Below are positions 40,221-52,564 of a stretch of 64,000 nucleotides of DNA, in pieces. Within the stretch, counting starts at the first letter, position 1, and every line of letters starts with the position of its first letter. Source of the DNA: Orientallactaga sibirica (lineage: Eukaryota > Chordata > Mammalia > Rodentia > Dipodidae); the NCBI GenBank assembly GCA_036365145.1, contig JAEOAD010001365.1, positions 2,377,001 through 2,441,000 of the forward strand. Direction: 5' to 3'. Position numbers and translations under genes: made by a program. Under the pieces are notes generated by a model. The model saw only the letters and a list, made by a program, of their open reading frames with translations, searched no databases and was not told where the DNA came from.

Positions 40221-41620
40221 TCAAGATTTTTTGTGAGTTTTCTGGTGGACAATGAGGTTTGATTTACAACTGAAGAACTTCCCACACTCTTTACATTCGT
40301 AAGGTTTCTCTCCTGTGTGAGTTTTCTGATGGCGAATCAGGTTTGATTTCCTACTAAAGGCCTTCCCACACTGGGGACAGCCATTGGATTTTTCTCCTGT
40401 ATGTATTGTGTGGTGGACAGTAAGAATTGCCTTCTGGCGGAAGGACTTCCCACATTCGTTACAAATGTAGGGCTTCTCCCCTGTATGGATTCTCTGATGG
40501 AGAGTGAGTGTAGTCTTTTGGCAGAAGGACTTCCCACAGTCATTACAGACGTAGGGCTTCTCCCCAGTGTGAGTCCTCTGGTGCACAGTGAGGGTTGTCT
40601 TCTGGATAAATGCTTTCCCACACTCATTACACCGATATGGTTTCTCCCCTGTGTGAGTTCTCTGGTGATCGATGAGGTATGACTTCTTTCTAAAGGCACT
40701 TCCGCACTGAGTACATTCATAGGCTTTCTCTCCTGTGTGTGTTTTGTGATGTCTAGTGAGGGTTGCCTTCTGGCGGAAGGACTTCCCACAGTCAACACAA
40801 AGATAGGGCTTCCCCTCTATGTGTGTTTTTTCATGAAGAGTCAGGGCTGTCTTCTGACGGAAGGCCTTTCCACATTGATTACAAACATAAGGTTTCTCAC
40901 CAGTGTGAATCCGCTGATGTTCAATAAGGTATGACTTCCTTCTAAAGCTGTTCCCACAATAAGGACATTGAAAGGGTTTTTCTTGCATTTGAGATTTTGG
41001 ATGCATAATAAAAACGGACTTTCTGCAAAGGAATTTCCCGTACTTGCTGCATGTAGAGGGCTTCTTTTCCAGAAGATTATGAGGATGGATACCGAGGTCT
41101 GACTTTTCTATGAAGGCAATTTCATCTCTCGTGTAGTCTAGGATTTTTTCTCCTCTGTGAGCTCGAGGATGTGTGAATGACATCCCTGTCACAAGGAAGG
41201 ACCTGTCACGGGCATTACATTTGGGTGGCTGCTCTGGAGGCTGAACATCCCGATGCTGATTAAGCACCTGCTTGGTGCTGACACCCTCTCCTGCTTGCCT
41301 GTGGGGAGACACTGCAGGGGGGATTTTCCCTGTTTTGGTATTCAGGATTGATTTCTCCCAACCATGACTGTCACCAACCTTCTCTCTTGCAGGATTTCTA
41401 TTTCTAACAACTAATTCTGAAATATCTTTCAAAACTTTTCCATCAGGTTTATGTTCAAATAGTGTTTCTGAAATGACATGGTTCTTGTCTAGTGTAAGTG
41501 TTCTACTATAAGTATTACTTCTCTTTTTCACTAGTTTTTGGTTGATGAATATAATGGATCTAGAATGCCTCTCTTGGTATTCTTTGAACATCACCAAAAC
41601 ATCTTCAGCTTTCCCATCTT
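40221..41620 (-). CDS. ZNF382: ZNF382 last exon: zinc-finger array
   Basis: After the acceptor ctgtattctcttctag the exon begins AA|GAT at 41620 and reads EDGKAEDVLVMFKEYQERH, matching human ZNF382 (KS1) closely. A linker of about 190 residues follows, then one degenerate finger (CSKYGKFLCRKSVFIMH lacks the second Cys) and nine canonical C2H2 fingers from FQCPYCGNSF to NLIVHQKTH. The frame ends KKS at TGA 40223-40221, a few residues shorter than the human tail. Human ZNF382 is a KRAB repressor reported as a tumour suppressor. All finger ligands are intact. Internal TTG or ATG codons near 41590 are not the natural start when KRAB is spliced on, but could start a KRAB-less product. A B1 SINE is inserted just 3' of the stop. 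Confidence 0.92.
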
Positions 41621-42872
41621 CTAGAAGAGAATACAGTTAGCAATACTGTAAGTTGTCATGTCAATGCTGTGGGTTGGATACATATAAGCAAACAATCAAT
41701 GCCTGGATTATCTTTCTTGTTCTTCTGGTTAACTTTTTCATGGGTGTACAAAATAAACACAAATCCTGCTATACCATTAAAATGAGATAAAACTTAAATA
41801 AACAAATACTTGTATCTCTGGCATGTTGCCACTAGAAGCTAGGTGAAAAGGCTATAACAAACTCAAGATAAGTGAGTAGCAAACAAAGAATGGTGAAAGA
41901 TGGATTGCTTTCAGAATGGGGAGATTTGTGCAGAATGAAGTGAGCCCCGTAAGGAAACTCACTTAGAGAAAAGCTATGAGCTTATTCCCCCTTACCTTAG
42001 TGAGTTATAAAATGTCTCTATTCATTTCTTTCTCACTTATTTGGCCAACTATGGTAAATGAACCTTTTCAAACTCACTTTCTTTTTTTAGTTTTTCTTTT
42101 TTTAGTTTTTCTAGCCCAAGCTGACCTGGAATTCACTATCACTATGCAGTCTCAGGCTCGCCTCAAACTCACAGTGATCCCCTCTACCTCAGCCTCCCAA
42201 GTGCTGGGATTAAAGGAGTACACCACCATGCCCGGCTCTTTTTTTTTGTTTGTTTGTTTTTTTGAGGTAGGGTCTCGCTCTAGCTCAGGCTGACCTGGAA
42301 TTCACTATGTAGTCTCAGGGTGGCCTTGAACTCATTGCGATCCTCCTACCTCTGCCTCCCGAGTACTGGGATTAAAGGTGTGCGCCACCACGCCCGGCTC
42401 TTTTTGTTTTTTAACTTATTTGCAAGCTGAGGCAGAGAGAAGGGAGACAGAGAGAGAATAGGTACGCCATGACCTCCAGCCATCACAAATGAACTCCAGA
42501 TGTGAGCACCACTGTACATCTGGCTTTATGTGGGTACAGGGAATTGAACTTGTGTTGTTAGGCTTTGCAGGTAAGCGCCTTAACTGATAAGCCGTCTCTC
42601 CAGCCACTCAAACTCATTTTCTAGTAGCCTATATTCTAGGCCCCAACTGTATGTAAGTTTTATTTACTATTTATTTATTCATTTATTTTTCAATGTAGGG
42701 TCTCACTCTAGCCCAGGATGACCTCGAATTCACTATGCAGTCTCAGGCTGACCTCCAACTCCTAGCAATCCTCCTATCCTACAGTGTTAGGTCTAATTCC
42801 CAGTACAGTTAAAATATGTATCTATTAGCTAGGCGTAGTGGTGCACACCTTTAATCCCAGCACCTGGGAGGC

Positions 42873-43175
42873 GTAGGGGGCGGCGCCCGGGGCTGCCTCA
42901 CCTATCTTCCCTAAAGATGGCGGCTGGCAATGAGCCAGGAGGAGGGGCAGCAAACCAGGAAGTGTCATGTGCTTGGCTGCTAAATCGGGTGATGTTGACT
43001 GGCTTATGGCCCAACCTATCTTCGCTAAGTGTCAGTTATGTAACCAGGATCTGCTGTTGCAATTGGCTGTATAAATAGTACTGTATAAATGAACGTAAGT
43101 TGTTCCGCAATAAAGGTTCCAGGTTCCTGCTTCATGACCAAGCTTATGGCCTCTTTGTCCCGCTGGACGGTGACA
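42873..43175 (+). mobile_element. Solo LTR of an IAP/ERVK-like endogenous retrovirus, inserted in a B1
   Basis: A 303-bp block beginning gtagggggcggcgcc and ending cggtgaca interrupts a B1 element (42826-43275) and is flanked by a 6-bp direct duplication, ggaggc (42867-42872 and 43176-43181), the size typical of ERVK. Inside are aagatggcggctgg, a TATA-like tgtataaatag near 43066 and a polyadenylation signal gcaataaagg near 43109. The layout resembles IAP LTRs. No internal viral genes are present. Confidence 0.75.
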
Positions 43176-43906
43176 GGAGGCAGAGATAGGAGTTTGAGGC
43201 CACCCTGAGAATACATAGTGAATTCCAGGTCAGCTTGGGCTAGAGTGAGACACTACCTCAAAAAAAAAAAGTATCTATTATTATAATTCATGTTGCAAGT
43301 ATATTTGTCTTTTGGTTAGTTTTATAATTGCTGTTGGAAATGTTTTTCTGATTTTCTATTTTCAAAAGAAAATAAAGGCCGGGCATGGTGGCTCACACCT
43401 TCAATCCTGGTACTCAGGACGAAGAGGTAGGAGATCACGGAGTTTGTTTGCAATGGCAAAAGGTCCTGGTATGTTCTCTTTCTCAAGCAAATAAATAAAT
43501 AAACTTTTAAAGGTGTCAAATACCTGAGATTTAATTCCCAGCAGATTTTTTTTTTTTTTTTTTTTGGCATTAACAATGGTCTCCTCTCCTGCCTCCAGAC
43601 TTTATTTTTATTTTTATTTTATTGTTTGTTTTTTCAAGGTAGGGGCTCCCTTTAGGCCTTCCTTTAGGCCAGGCTGACATGGAATTCACTATGTAGTCTC
43701 AGGGTGGCCTCTAACTCATGCTGTTCCTCCCACCTCTGGCTCCTGAGTCCTAAGATTAAAGGTGTGTGCCACCATGCCCGGTCAGATTTTTTGTTAATTT
43801 ATAGCATTGGAGATTGACTCAAGGGCCTCACATGTGCTAGGCAAGCACTCTATCACTGAGCTATATCTCCATGCCTTCCCACTGGAGTTTATCTGTACAA
43901 ACTCAC

Positions 43907-43999
43907 CTAAGTATCTCTGAATTGGAAAATTTTTCTTTGTCCAGAGTTCTTCTCCTTGTTCCAACTTGCAGATCATAGCAGGCTTAGTTATTTGAAACC
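43907..43999 (-). CDS. ZNF382: ZNF382 KRAB-B exon
   Basis: The 93-nt exon has an acceptor (cattatcag ending at 44000) and donor gtgagtttg starting at 43906. With the preceding G it reads GFQITKPAMICKLEQGEELW, then TKKNFPIQRYL, leaving G for the Glu that opens the finger exon. The KLEQGEELW core is identical to the human protein as I remember it. The frame is open and both splice sites look good, so the lesion in KRAB-A has not spread here. Confidence 0.9.
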
Positions 44000-45739
44000 C
44001 TGATAATGAAAAAAAAATGACACTTGGTCAAAAGTGTTTGGGTTTCAAATTGTTGAGAAAGATACAACCTCACAGTGGAAGATGACATATGAATTAATGT
44101 CTTACCAAAGTCGAGATCTTGTACTAGACAAGTAAGGATAAAATCATTTGTTAACAGGGCCGGGCGTGGTGGCGCACGCCTTTAATCCCAGCGCTCGGGA
44201 GGCAGAGGTAGGAGGATCATCGAGAGTTCAAGGCCACCCTGAGACTACATAGTTAATTCCAGGTCAGCCTGGACCAGAGTGAGACCCTATCTCGCAAAAA
44301 AACAAAAAAAAAAAAAAAAAATCATTTGTTAACAAAAAAAGATTCAGTATCTCTGATTCTCAAATTCAAATTTCAAATTCAAAGTTCTGTGTTTCAGGAA
44401 TTGTGTGTATGTTGGTATCTGAAATAGCATCTCAATCTATAGCCCAGGCTACCATGAAAATATGTAGCCCAGGCTTGCCTCAATCTCATGATGATCTTGT
44501 GACTTTAGCTGAGTAAGGACTTGGATTACAGACATAAGCCAACACACCCAGCATGTTTTAGGAATTATTTTGTAAAAAATTATTATTTATTTATATTTGT
44601 TTATTTGGGGGAGGGAAAATGGGCATGCCAGGGTCTCCAGCCACTGCAAATGAATTCTAGACGCATATGCCACCTTGTGCATCTGCCTTATGTGCATTCT
44701 GGGGAATTGAACCATGGTTCTTCAGCTTTGCAGGCAAATGCCTTAACTGCTAAGTCACCTCTCCAGCCCTAATTTTTTTTTTTTGGCGTGCACATTAGTA
44801 TGTGTGTGATATGCACATGTATGTGCCATGAGATGCATGTGTACTCTCTTGTGGTGGGGACTTCCTGCAGTAGCCAGAGGGGACATTTGTTGTCCCTGCT
44901 CCACTGCTCTTCTGTCCATTCTTACTTGAGCCCAAGTCACTAATTCTGGAACTTGCTATTTGCAAACTCTGCTCGCCACAGAACACATGTGGCCACACCC
45001 AGCTATTTATGTGGGTCAGGTCTCCTCAGGTTCTGAAGTTTGCTCATGAAATGGTCTGAGCCATGTCTATAGCCTATGTTTCAGGAATTTCTCCCTCTCT
45101 CCCTCTCTCCCTCCCTCCTTCCCTTCCTTCCTATTTTTTTTTTTTCAAGGTAGGGTCTCACTCTAGTCCAGGCTGACCTGGAATTCATTATGTACTCTCA
45201 GGCTGGCCTCCAACTCACAGCAATCCTCCTACCTCTGCCTCCCGAGTGCTGGGATTAAAGGTGTGCGTCACCATGCCCAGCTTCTTCTTCTTCTTCTTTT
45301 TTAAACAAAGGAAGTCACATCAAACTAAACCAAACTTTTCTTTTTTTTAGTAGGAATTTTTTTGTTTGTTTGTTTTTTCGACGTAAGGTCTCACTCTAGC
45401 CCAGGCTGACCTAGAATTCACTCTGTATTCTCAGGGTGGCCTAGAACTCATGGCAATCTTCCTACCTCTGCATCCCGAGTGCTGTAATTAAAGGCATGAG
45501 CCACCATGCCTGGCTAGGAAAAAGTTTTGTTATTATTTTTTTGTGTGTTCTAAGAGTTTGTATTTAAAATAGAAGCCGGGCGTGGTGGCGCATGCCTTTA
45601 ATCCCAGCACTCGGGAGGCAGAGGTAGGAGGATCACCATGAGTTTGAGGCCATCCTGAGACTACATAGTGAATTCCAGGTCAGCCTGAGCTAGAGTGAGA
45701 CCCTACCTCGAAAAACAAAAAACAAAAACAAAAAAATAA

Positions 45740-46178
45740 AATAAATAGAGAGATCCCTCAAAACTGAGTTCCTTTTGGAAGATTATAATAGGTCTTTGCC
45801 AACTTACAGAAAGCTGGAAAAAGCTGCACTGCATGCAGCCCTGTGGGAGACAGGAGTCATCAGTGGTGATAAACAACAGTGGACACTGCAAGCCTTAAAT
45901 TTGGCCATCCAGGCCAAATGAGCCAATGGGTGCAATAGTGACATATCTTCCATGGGGGAAAGCAACTGCTCTCTAATTGGACTGGAGGTCCGTTCTATGG
46001 GAGGGAATACATGTCTGGTACTGAAAACCTAATCAAAAGCCTATGGCAGGGGAGGTCATGAGCCTTAGGAGTGTAATGCCTGCTCTTGTCTGGCTAAATG
46101 CACATACTATGCCCACCAAACTGCCCTGTAAGCACTTTATTAATGTTCATACCCATATATTATTGTTACTCTCACTTT
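45740..46178 (+). mobile_element. L1-type 3' region fragment
   Basis: It shares long blocks with 49900-50470, for example gtggacactgcaagccttaa, caactgctctctaattg and ccaccaaactgccct. It ends at cccatatattattgttactc, where the homologous copy at 63250-63305 continues to the 3' terminus. No open frame survives. Confidence 0.6.
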
Positions 46179-46384
46179 TTTTTTCTTTTTTGGCCAAACT
46201 TTTCTTTTCTTTTTCTTTTTTTCTTTTTTGGTTTTTCTAAGGTAGAGTCTCACTCTGGCCCAAGCTGACCTGGAATTCACTATGTAGTGTCAGAGTGGCC
46301 TTGAACTCACAGTGATCCTCCTACCTCTGCCTCCTGAGTGCTGGGATTAAAGGCGTGTGCCACCATGCTCAGCCAAGCTTTTCT

Positions 46385-47758
46385 TTTTTATTGAGGTATA
46401 CTTTTTCAGCTTTTTTACATCTCTGACAGAAAAACCAGATAATTTTGGAATTTTGCAATAGCTGCTTTACTTCAATTAAATGCCTCTCAAAAGTCTAAAT
46501 TTTTGGCCTGACAAAATGAATAATCTATATAGAAAACTATTAATAATGGCTCAGGCCAGATTGAAACCTGGACCTCCTTCTTCAGCACTGCTCCTTGCCA
46601 GCTAACTTATTATGTCCTCTACTTGCAAACATATAAATGACCTGATACTTTAGTCCCTAATTATGATTTTATAAGAACGTTTTAGCTCTGATTGATTAGA
46701 TGAAACAGGCACACACCGCTTAGCCGAGAACTTGCATTTTCTGGTTTTACGGAAAGCAGCATCCAAAGCAAGCGAGAGGAAGCAGTCACATGTTCAGAAA
46801 GTTAAGCAGATTGCTCCCTGGAGGTGCTTCACTGACACTTCATCTTCTGATGCTACGAGCTTTTTTTTTTTTTTCAAGGAAGGGTCTCACTCTAGCTCAG
46901 GCTGACCTGGAATTCATATGTAGTCTCAGGGTGGCATCGAACTCACGGTGATCCTCCTACCTCTGCCTCCCGAGTGCTGGGATTAAAGGTGTGCTCCACC
47001 ACGCCCGGCTACGAGTTATTTTTGGTAGGGCTAGACAGTAATACTGACCAGTTTAGCTTTCCTGACTGATAAGGAACTATTCCATAATGAACCTACTCTC
47101 ACACTGCAGGCAGTGTGATGATCCTTTAATGTACACATTTTCTAAAATATATGCTCAAAGTAAAAAGATCCAAATTTGCAAGAATATGAAATACTTATAA
47201 AAATCATGCATCTGGTTGTACAGTCTAAAAATAAGAATCAAATTCAGTAATAAAAATATGAGCAAAACTTGCTCTAAACACTTTAAGAAAAACCTTCAGC
47301 TCCCATAGGGTTTTGGGCCTCATTCATCCTTTTCTGGTTGTAGAGAGGCAGCGGCCAGGGCTACAGCTGTGACTGGCTGGACAATTCCATGGAGCTGCAT
47401 CTGTGCAAGTTTCTTTGTTTGTATTCTGTGGCCAGATGGTTCAGTTTTGCTGCACTGTACCTAGTAAGAGTCTGCAAGTCACAAGCAAACTTGTACACAA
47501 ATCTCTTGCCTTGAACTTTACAAATCATGTCCCCATCAAAATAATACTGTTGGGCTGGAGAGATGGATTAGTGGTTAAATGCTTGCCTGTGAAGCCTAAG
47601 GACCCCAGTTCAAGGCTTAATTCTCCAGGACCCACATAAGCCAGATGCACAAGGGGGTGCATGCATCTGGAGTTTGTTTGCAGTGGCTGGAGGCCCTGGC
47701 ACTCCCATTCTCTCTCTCTCTCTCTCTTTACCTGCCTATTTCTGTATCTCTATCTCTC

Positions 47759-47810
<52 letters not shown>

Positions 47811-49110
47811 AAATAATACTGTAATGCACGACTGAGCTTCTCATAGTTCATTGTAAGCTTGTTTTTATATTGACCCCATTTTTGTGCAACCAGTTCAGGC
47901 TGGTTTAGCTTAAACTGTCCTTCATCACCTACCCAAGAAATACAGTCTTGAGCATCCTTGTCAGTGAGAAGTTCCAGCAAAAATTGCCACAGCTGGATTT
48001 GATCATTATTTCCTGTTCTGTTTCCTGGTGAACTTCGATCTTCTGAAATCCTTGGGGCTCTCTGTACCTTAGCTGCCTTTGCACTGATGTTTATAATGTT
48101 AATGTGGTAGGGGTGCAGACTGCACTGAGGCCGGGATAATCTGCACAGGTTGATCAACTGTAACTATCTCACTCACCTGCTGTTCTTGGATTGCCAAGAC
48201 ATCGTAGGGTATCCCAAGGTGCTCCTGTTCTTTCCTATGTCCTCCCAGAGCAGCAACCCATCTTGTCACTTACTCCAGGGTTTCATCTGAAATGGTTGTA
48301 ATGTGTTTTGTGCCATCAAGAATTATCACTTGGGCTTCTTCACTAAGATGTGTTTCTGCTTCACTGTAGTGGGCGTCGGGATTGATTACCACTTCAACAG
48401 GGTCTGCAGTCTTCACAATTACAAGAATGTTTAGTTTTGGCTCAATTCCTTGGTAAGAAATGACCCGTACACTAAGCTATACAATCCCATTTGTTTTTAC
48501 TCCCTGGTCAAACAAGCTTCGTTCTGGATCCAGCTGGATATCTTGAAGACAAATTTCATGAACATCCAAAGAACACTGAAGTCTTGGGTCTAGCAATTTC
48601 TTTAAATTGCTTATGAGTTCATTGATGTCTATGACTGAATTACACACTCAGCTGGGGTGTAGTTCTGTTCCACAATATTCTCCTGTGTGCACTCTGACTT
48701 CTCAGTTCCATCAATCACAATTTCTATCAGCTCTTCTGTTTCTCTCTCTCTCTCTCTCTTTTTTTTTTGTGTGTGGTTTTTCTAGGTAGGGTCTTGCTCT
48801 AGCCCAGGCTGACCTGGAATTCACTATGTAGCCTCAAGCTGGCCTCAAACTCACGGCGCTCCTCCTACCTTTTCCTCCCAAGAGCTGGGATTAAAGGCGT
48901 GCACCACCATGCCTGGTTTCTTCTGTTTCTCTTTTAGTCATGGCTGAAGTATTTCAGAAGCTCAGCCCAGCTCTGGGATTGGCCCTACAGCTCTCAACTG
49001 CACTCCACATGCAGCCTCTCTCCTGGGAAGACCTGCAGCTCCTGAGACTGCAGTGTGAGGTCCCCGGGACCTTCCCGCGGAGGAGGTGCTGAGAAACCTT
49101 AGCCCCTCTC
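46385..49110 (-). pseudogene. GABPA: GABPA processed pseudogene, lacking the Pointed domain
   Basis: With no introns, the - strand carries 5' UTR-like sequence (about 49105-48942), a start ATG at 48941-48939 (MTKREAEELIEI-like), degraded N-terminal coding with many stops, the ETS domain ([19 protein letters not shown] near 47990) and the C-terminal AVALAAASLQPEKDE with stop at 47322-47320. A 3' UTR-like stretch continues to about 46390, where TTTATT (an inverted AATAAA) and a T-run mark the poly(A) end. The Pointed/SAM domain is missing: IPYD is followed directly by VLAIQEQQ at 48201/48200, a clean in-frame loss of about 69 residues. Later SINE insertions split the copy at 46860-47015 (B1), 47551-47812 (DIP, duplication aaaataatactgt) and 48746-48920 (B1). 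GABPA is the ETS subunit of GA-binding protein. This copy is dead. Confidence 0.9.
47763..47812. repeat. (AAAT)n microsatellite in a DIP tail
   Basis: Twelve or so AAAT units form the expanded tail of the DIP copy that split the GABPA pseudogene. Confidence 0.9.
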
Positions 49111-49135
49111 CCGCCTCCCAGGCTTTTCTTTTACC

Positions 49136-49246
49136 CTTCCTTTCCCTTCCTTCCTTCCTTCCTTCCTTCCTTCCTTCCTTCCTTCCTTCCTTCCTTCCCT
49201 TCCTTCCTTCCTTCCTCCCTCCTCCCCCCTCCCCCCCCCTCCCTCC

Positions 49247-49293
<47 letters not shown>

Positions 49294-49297
49294 TTTA
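49136..49297. repeat. (CCTT)n then (CTTT)n microsatellite
   Basis: A pure pyrimidine tract of about 160 bases: CCTT units to about 49215, a C-rich break (ctcccccctccccccccct), then CTTT units running into a B1 (- strand) at 49298-49430. Confidence 0.95.
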
Positions 49298-49537
49298 AAG
49301 GTAAGGTCTTGCTCCAATCCAGGCTGACCTGGAATTCACTAAGGAGTCTCAGGGTGACCTCGAACTCACAGTGATCCTCCTACCTCTGCCTCCCGAGTGC
49401 TGGGATTTAAGGTGTAGCCACCATGCTTGGCCTTGCCTTGTTTTGGTTAATTCTTCCAAGACCTGGAATTTTGTCTCACTTGATCCTCCACCTCTGCCAG
49501 AGATAAAGGCGTGACGCCCGGCTGTCAGTAATTCTTA

Positions 49538-49681
<144 letters not shown>

Positions 49682-49899
49682 CTAGTCACCCTGACATGAT
49701 CGGAAATGGATAAGAACTATGTGATGGACAGTGCTCAGTGGTCAGACTGGTTTTCTCATTTTGTGTCTATACTCTCTCTGAAAGAATGCACCCAGGAACA
49801 ATCACCTGTGTCTCTACACACTCAGTTCACACTACTTGTCTTGAGTGCAACTCCTTGTCTGGTGGAGCAGAAGGAATCAAACCTTGATTCTGGTCATGA

Positions 49900-51140
49900 G
49901 AAATTATAGGCACAGGTTAAGAGAGAGCTATACAGCGGTGGGATACCTTCCAGTGAGTTGTTGGCTAGGGAGGTCCCTGATGCCCCCCAAACACTACAGA
50001 TTATTGCCAAGGCTCTTGTTTTCCCACCATAACTAGATGGTTAAGACCCTATTGCTGAAGACTCCAAATGCTTGGGCTACAGGTCAGAGAAACCAAGTTA
50101 AAGCTGAGCTGGAAACCTCCTCCCTGTTAATTAGCTATCAGAAGGCTGGAAGGAGCTGTTGCATGCAGCTTTTCAGAGGAGAGAAGTCATCAGGAGTGAT
50201 GAACAGAAGTGGACACTGCAAGCCTTAAGATTGGCCAGCCAGGCCAAGTGTGCCAACTGGTGCAATAGTGGCATGTCTGTTATAGGGAACCAACTGCTCT
50301 CTAATTGAACTGGAGGCCTGCTCCATGGGAGGTAATACATACTTAGTACTGAAATTCTAGTCAAAAGCCAAAAGTCAAAGCAGGGGGAGGTCATGAGCCC
50401 TAGGTGAGTAACACCTTCTGTTGTCTGGCTAAACATATATATTATGATCACCAAACTGCCCTCTAAGCACTTTTTTTGTTTTGTTTTGTTTTTCGAGGTA
50501 GGGTCTCACTCTAGTCCAGACTGACCTGGAATTCATTATGTAGTCCAGAGTGGCCTTGAACTCACAGTGATCCTCCTACTTCTGCTAAGCACTTTAAAAA
50601 ATATATTTATTTATTTATAGGGGGCTGGAGAGATGGCTTAGCAGTTAAGTGCTTGCCTGTGAAGCCCAAGGACCCTGGTTTGAGGCTCGATTCCCCAGGA
50701 CCCATATAAGCCAGATGCACAAGGTGGCACATGCACCTGGAGTTCCTTTGCAGTGGCTAGCAGCCCTGGGCGCCCATTCTCTCTCTATCTGCCTCTTTCT
50801 CTGTGTCTGTTGCTCTGAAATAAATAAGCAAAAAAAAATTTAAAAAATATGTATTTATTTATTTACAAGCAGAGAGACTGAGAAGAGAGACAGACAAAAT
50901 GGGCACACCAGGGCTTTCAGCCCCTGTAAATGGACTCTCAATGCATGTGACAGTTTGTGCATCTGGCTTTACATGGGCTCTGGGGAATCAGACTAAGATC
51001 ATTAGGCTTTGCAGGCCAATCATCTAAACACTTTTTAATGTTTCTATCTGTATATTGATGCTACCCTCACTTTTGGTTAGAGAAGCTTCTCTTTTCAGAT
51101 GGTGGTGGCCATTGGGGTGATTCAAAAGTCGCCATAGCTG
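49900..51140 (+). mobile_element. L1-type 3' region split by three SINEs
   Basis: The element (49900-50470) is interrupted by a B1 (- strand, 50480-50585, duplication taagcacttt), a DIP (+, about 50620-50830) and a DIP (- strand, 50845-51025). It then resumes with ctaaacactttttaatgttt and runs through gagaagcttctcttttcaga to about 51140. Confidence 0.65.
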
Positions 51141-52490
51141 GTCATGGTGGCACATGCCTTTAATCCCAGCACGTGGAAGGCAGAGGTAGGAGGATCACCT
51201 CTTGCCCCTGCAAATGAGCTCCAGACACATGTGCTACTTTGTGCACCTAGCTTTACATGGGTACTAGGGAACCAGACCCAGGTTATCAGGCTTTGCAAGC
51301 AAGTACCTTTAACAGCTGAGCCATCTCTCCAGCCCCTCTTTTCTTTTTTCTTTTGGTTTTGCAAGGTAGGGTCTCACTCTGGTCCAAGCTGACCTGGAAT
51401 TAATTATGTAATCTCAGGGTGGTCTCGAACTCTCGGCGATCCTCCTACCTCTGCCTCTCAAGTGCTGGGATTAAAGGCGTGCGCCACCACGCCCAGCTTT
51501 CTTTTCTTTTTAAATTTTTTATTATTTTATTTATTTTTGGAGAGAGACACAGAGAGAGAGACAGAGACAGAGAGGGAGAGGGAGACAGATAGAGATAGAC
51601 GCGCCAGCAGTCTCTCAGCTGCTGTGAACGAAATCCAGATGTGTGCGCCCCCTTGTGGTCAAGTGCAGCATTGCGCTCTTGCGTCACTTTGCATCTGGCT
51701 AAACGTGGGACCTGGAGATTGGAACTGCTGGAGATTGGAACCAGCGTTCTTAGGCTTAGCAGGCAGGCGCCTTAACCGCTAAGCCATCTCTCCAGCCCTC
51801 TTTTTTTTTTTTTTTTTTTTTGTAACCCAGGTTGGAGAACTCACAATCCTCATGCCTCTGCCTTCCGAGTGTCATAAGGCCAGCTTCTCAGTTTTCTGTA
51901 CAAATCCATACTTAAATGTCTACCCTAAAAACCTCACAAAACAAGATCCCTTTCTACAAACCAATCATGTGATCTAACAATGCTGCACCTAAGCTTATCA
52001 TTGCACGACCTGTTAGTAGAGGTGAACCAGGTTTTCCCATGTCTGCTCCTTGAATACTCTCACAGCTTAGACCTCAAATCAGCGTCGAGGTAAGATTCAC
52101 TCAAGTAGCATATTTCTCAAGTCCATACAATTCTGTCATGCAGTACTTCTGTGAGAAGCTGAGAAAGGAGACGATGACTAATAACCAATCATGGGTGAGT
52201 ATCGGCCGCAACTGGAAAGTGTTCTGGGGAAGGCTTGAGTTTATCTGGCTGGAACTAGGCATGGACTGGGAATTCGCAGAGCCAGAGAGCAACCCAAGGG
52301 AGACACAGCCCTTGAATATTTGCTTCACATGGTTTGCTTGCTCTGCCTCATCTGGGCTCTGACTAGGGACCCTGGGCCTAACCTGCAGATTGTTTCACTG
52401 GAGCCAATCCCAGCATCCAGGCAGCTGAAGCAATACTGCTGAACAAATGTTCATATTCCCTGAAAGAAAAGAGAGCACATATCACCTCAC

Positions 52491-52564
52491 CTTCGACATG
52501 GCTTTGAGGTTTCTGACAGATGAACCTTGTCGTTTGAGCTCTTCTTTCAAACAAGGGAAGAGTC
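52491..52564 (-). CDS. ZNF382: Candidate ZNF382 start-codon exon
   Basis: On the - strand there is a strong acceptor (tttgccttcacag, ending at 52565), a 74-nt exon ending ATG TCG AAG (52499-52491) and a consensus donor gtgaggtgat. Joined in phase 0 to KRAB-A this gives [11 protein letters not shown]. Size and layout mirror the ZNF567 start exon (78 nt). Human ZNF382 starts MPLQ as I remember, so the residues differ, but the architecture and position, 2.8 kb upstream of KRAB-A and 4 kb downstream of a CpG island, support it. Confidence 0.55.

Larger units (their letters stand above)
41630..46384. repeat. SINE block in ZNF382 introns
   Basis: 41630-42090 is unique. B1: 42100-42237(-), 42255-42400(-), 42690-42780(-), 42826-43275(+ split by the LTR), 43378-43440(+ head), 43625-43782(-), 44161-44325(+), 44400-44560(- old), 45138-45284(-), 45375-45515(-), 45574-45735(+), 46205-46375(-). 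DIP: 42405-42606(-), 43441-43505(+ tail), 44585-44770(-). B3/B4-like old SINE: 44785-45005. Confidence 0.75.

Noticed and set aside
47759..48157. 132-codon ETS-domain open frame as a gene
   Set aside because: It is the surviving part of the GABPA retrocopy. It lacks a start in context, ends in a SINE tail translation and its flanks are full of stops.
49086..49317. Pro/Ser/Phe- or Lys/Glu-repeat proteins at 49.1 and 54.5 kb
   Set aside because: They are direct translations of tetranucleotide microsatellites.
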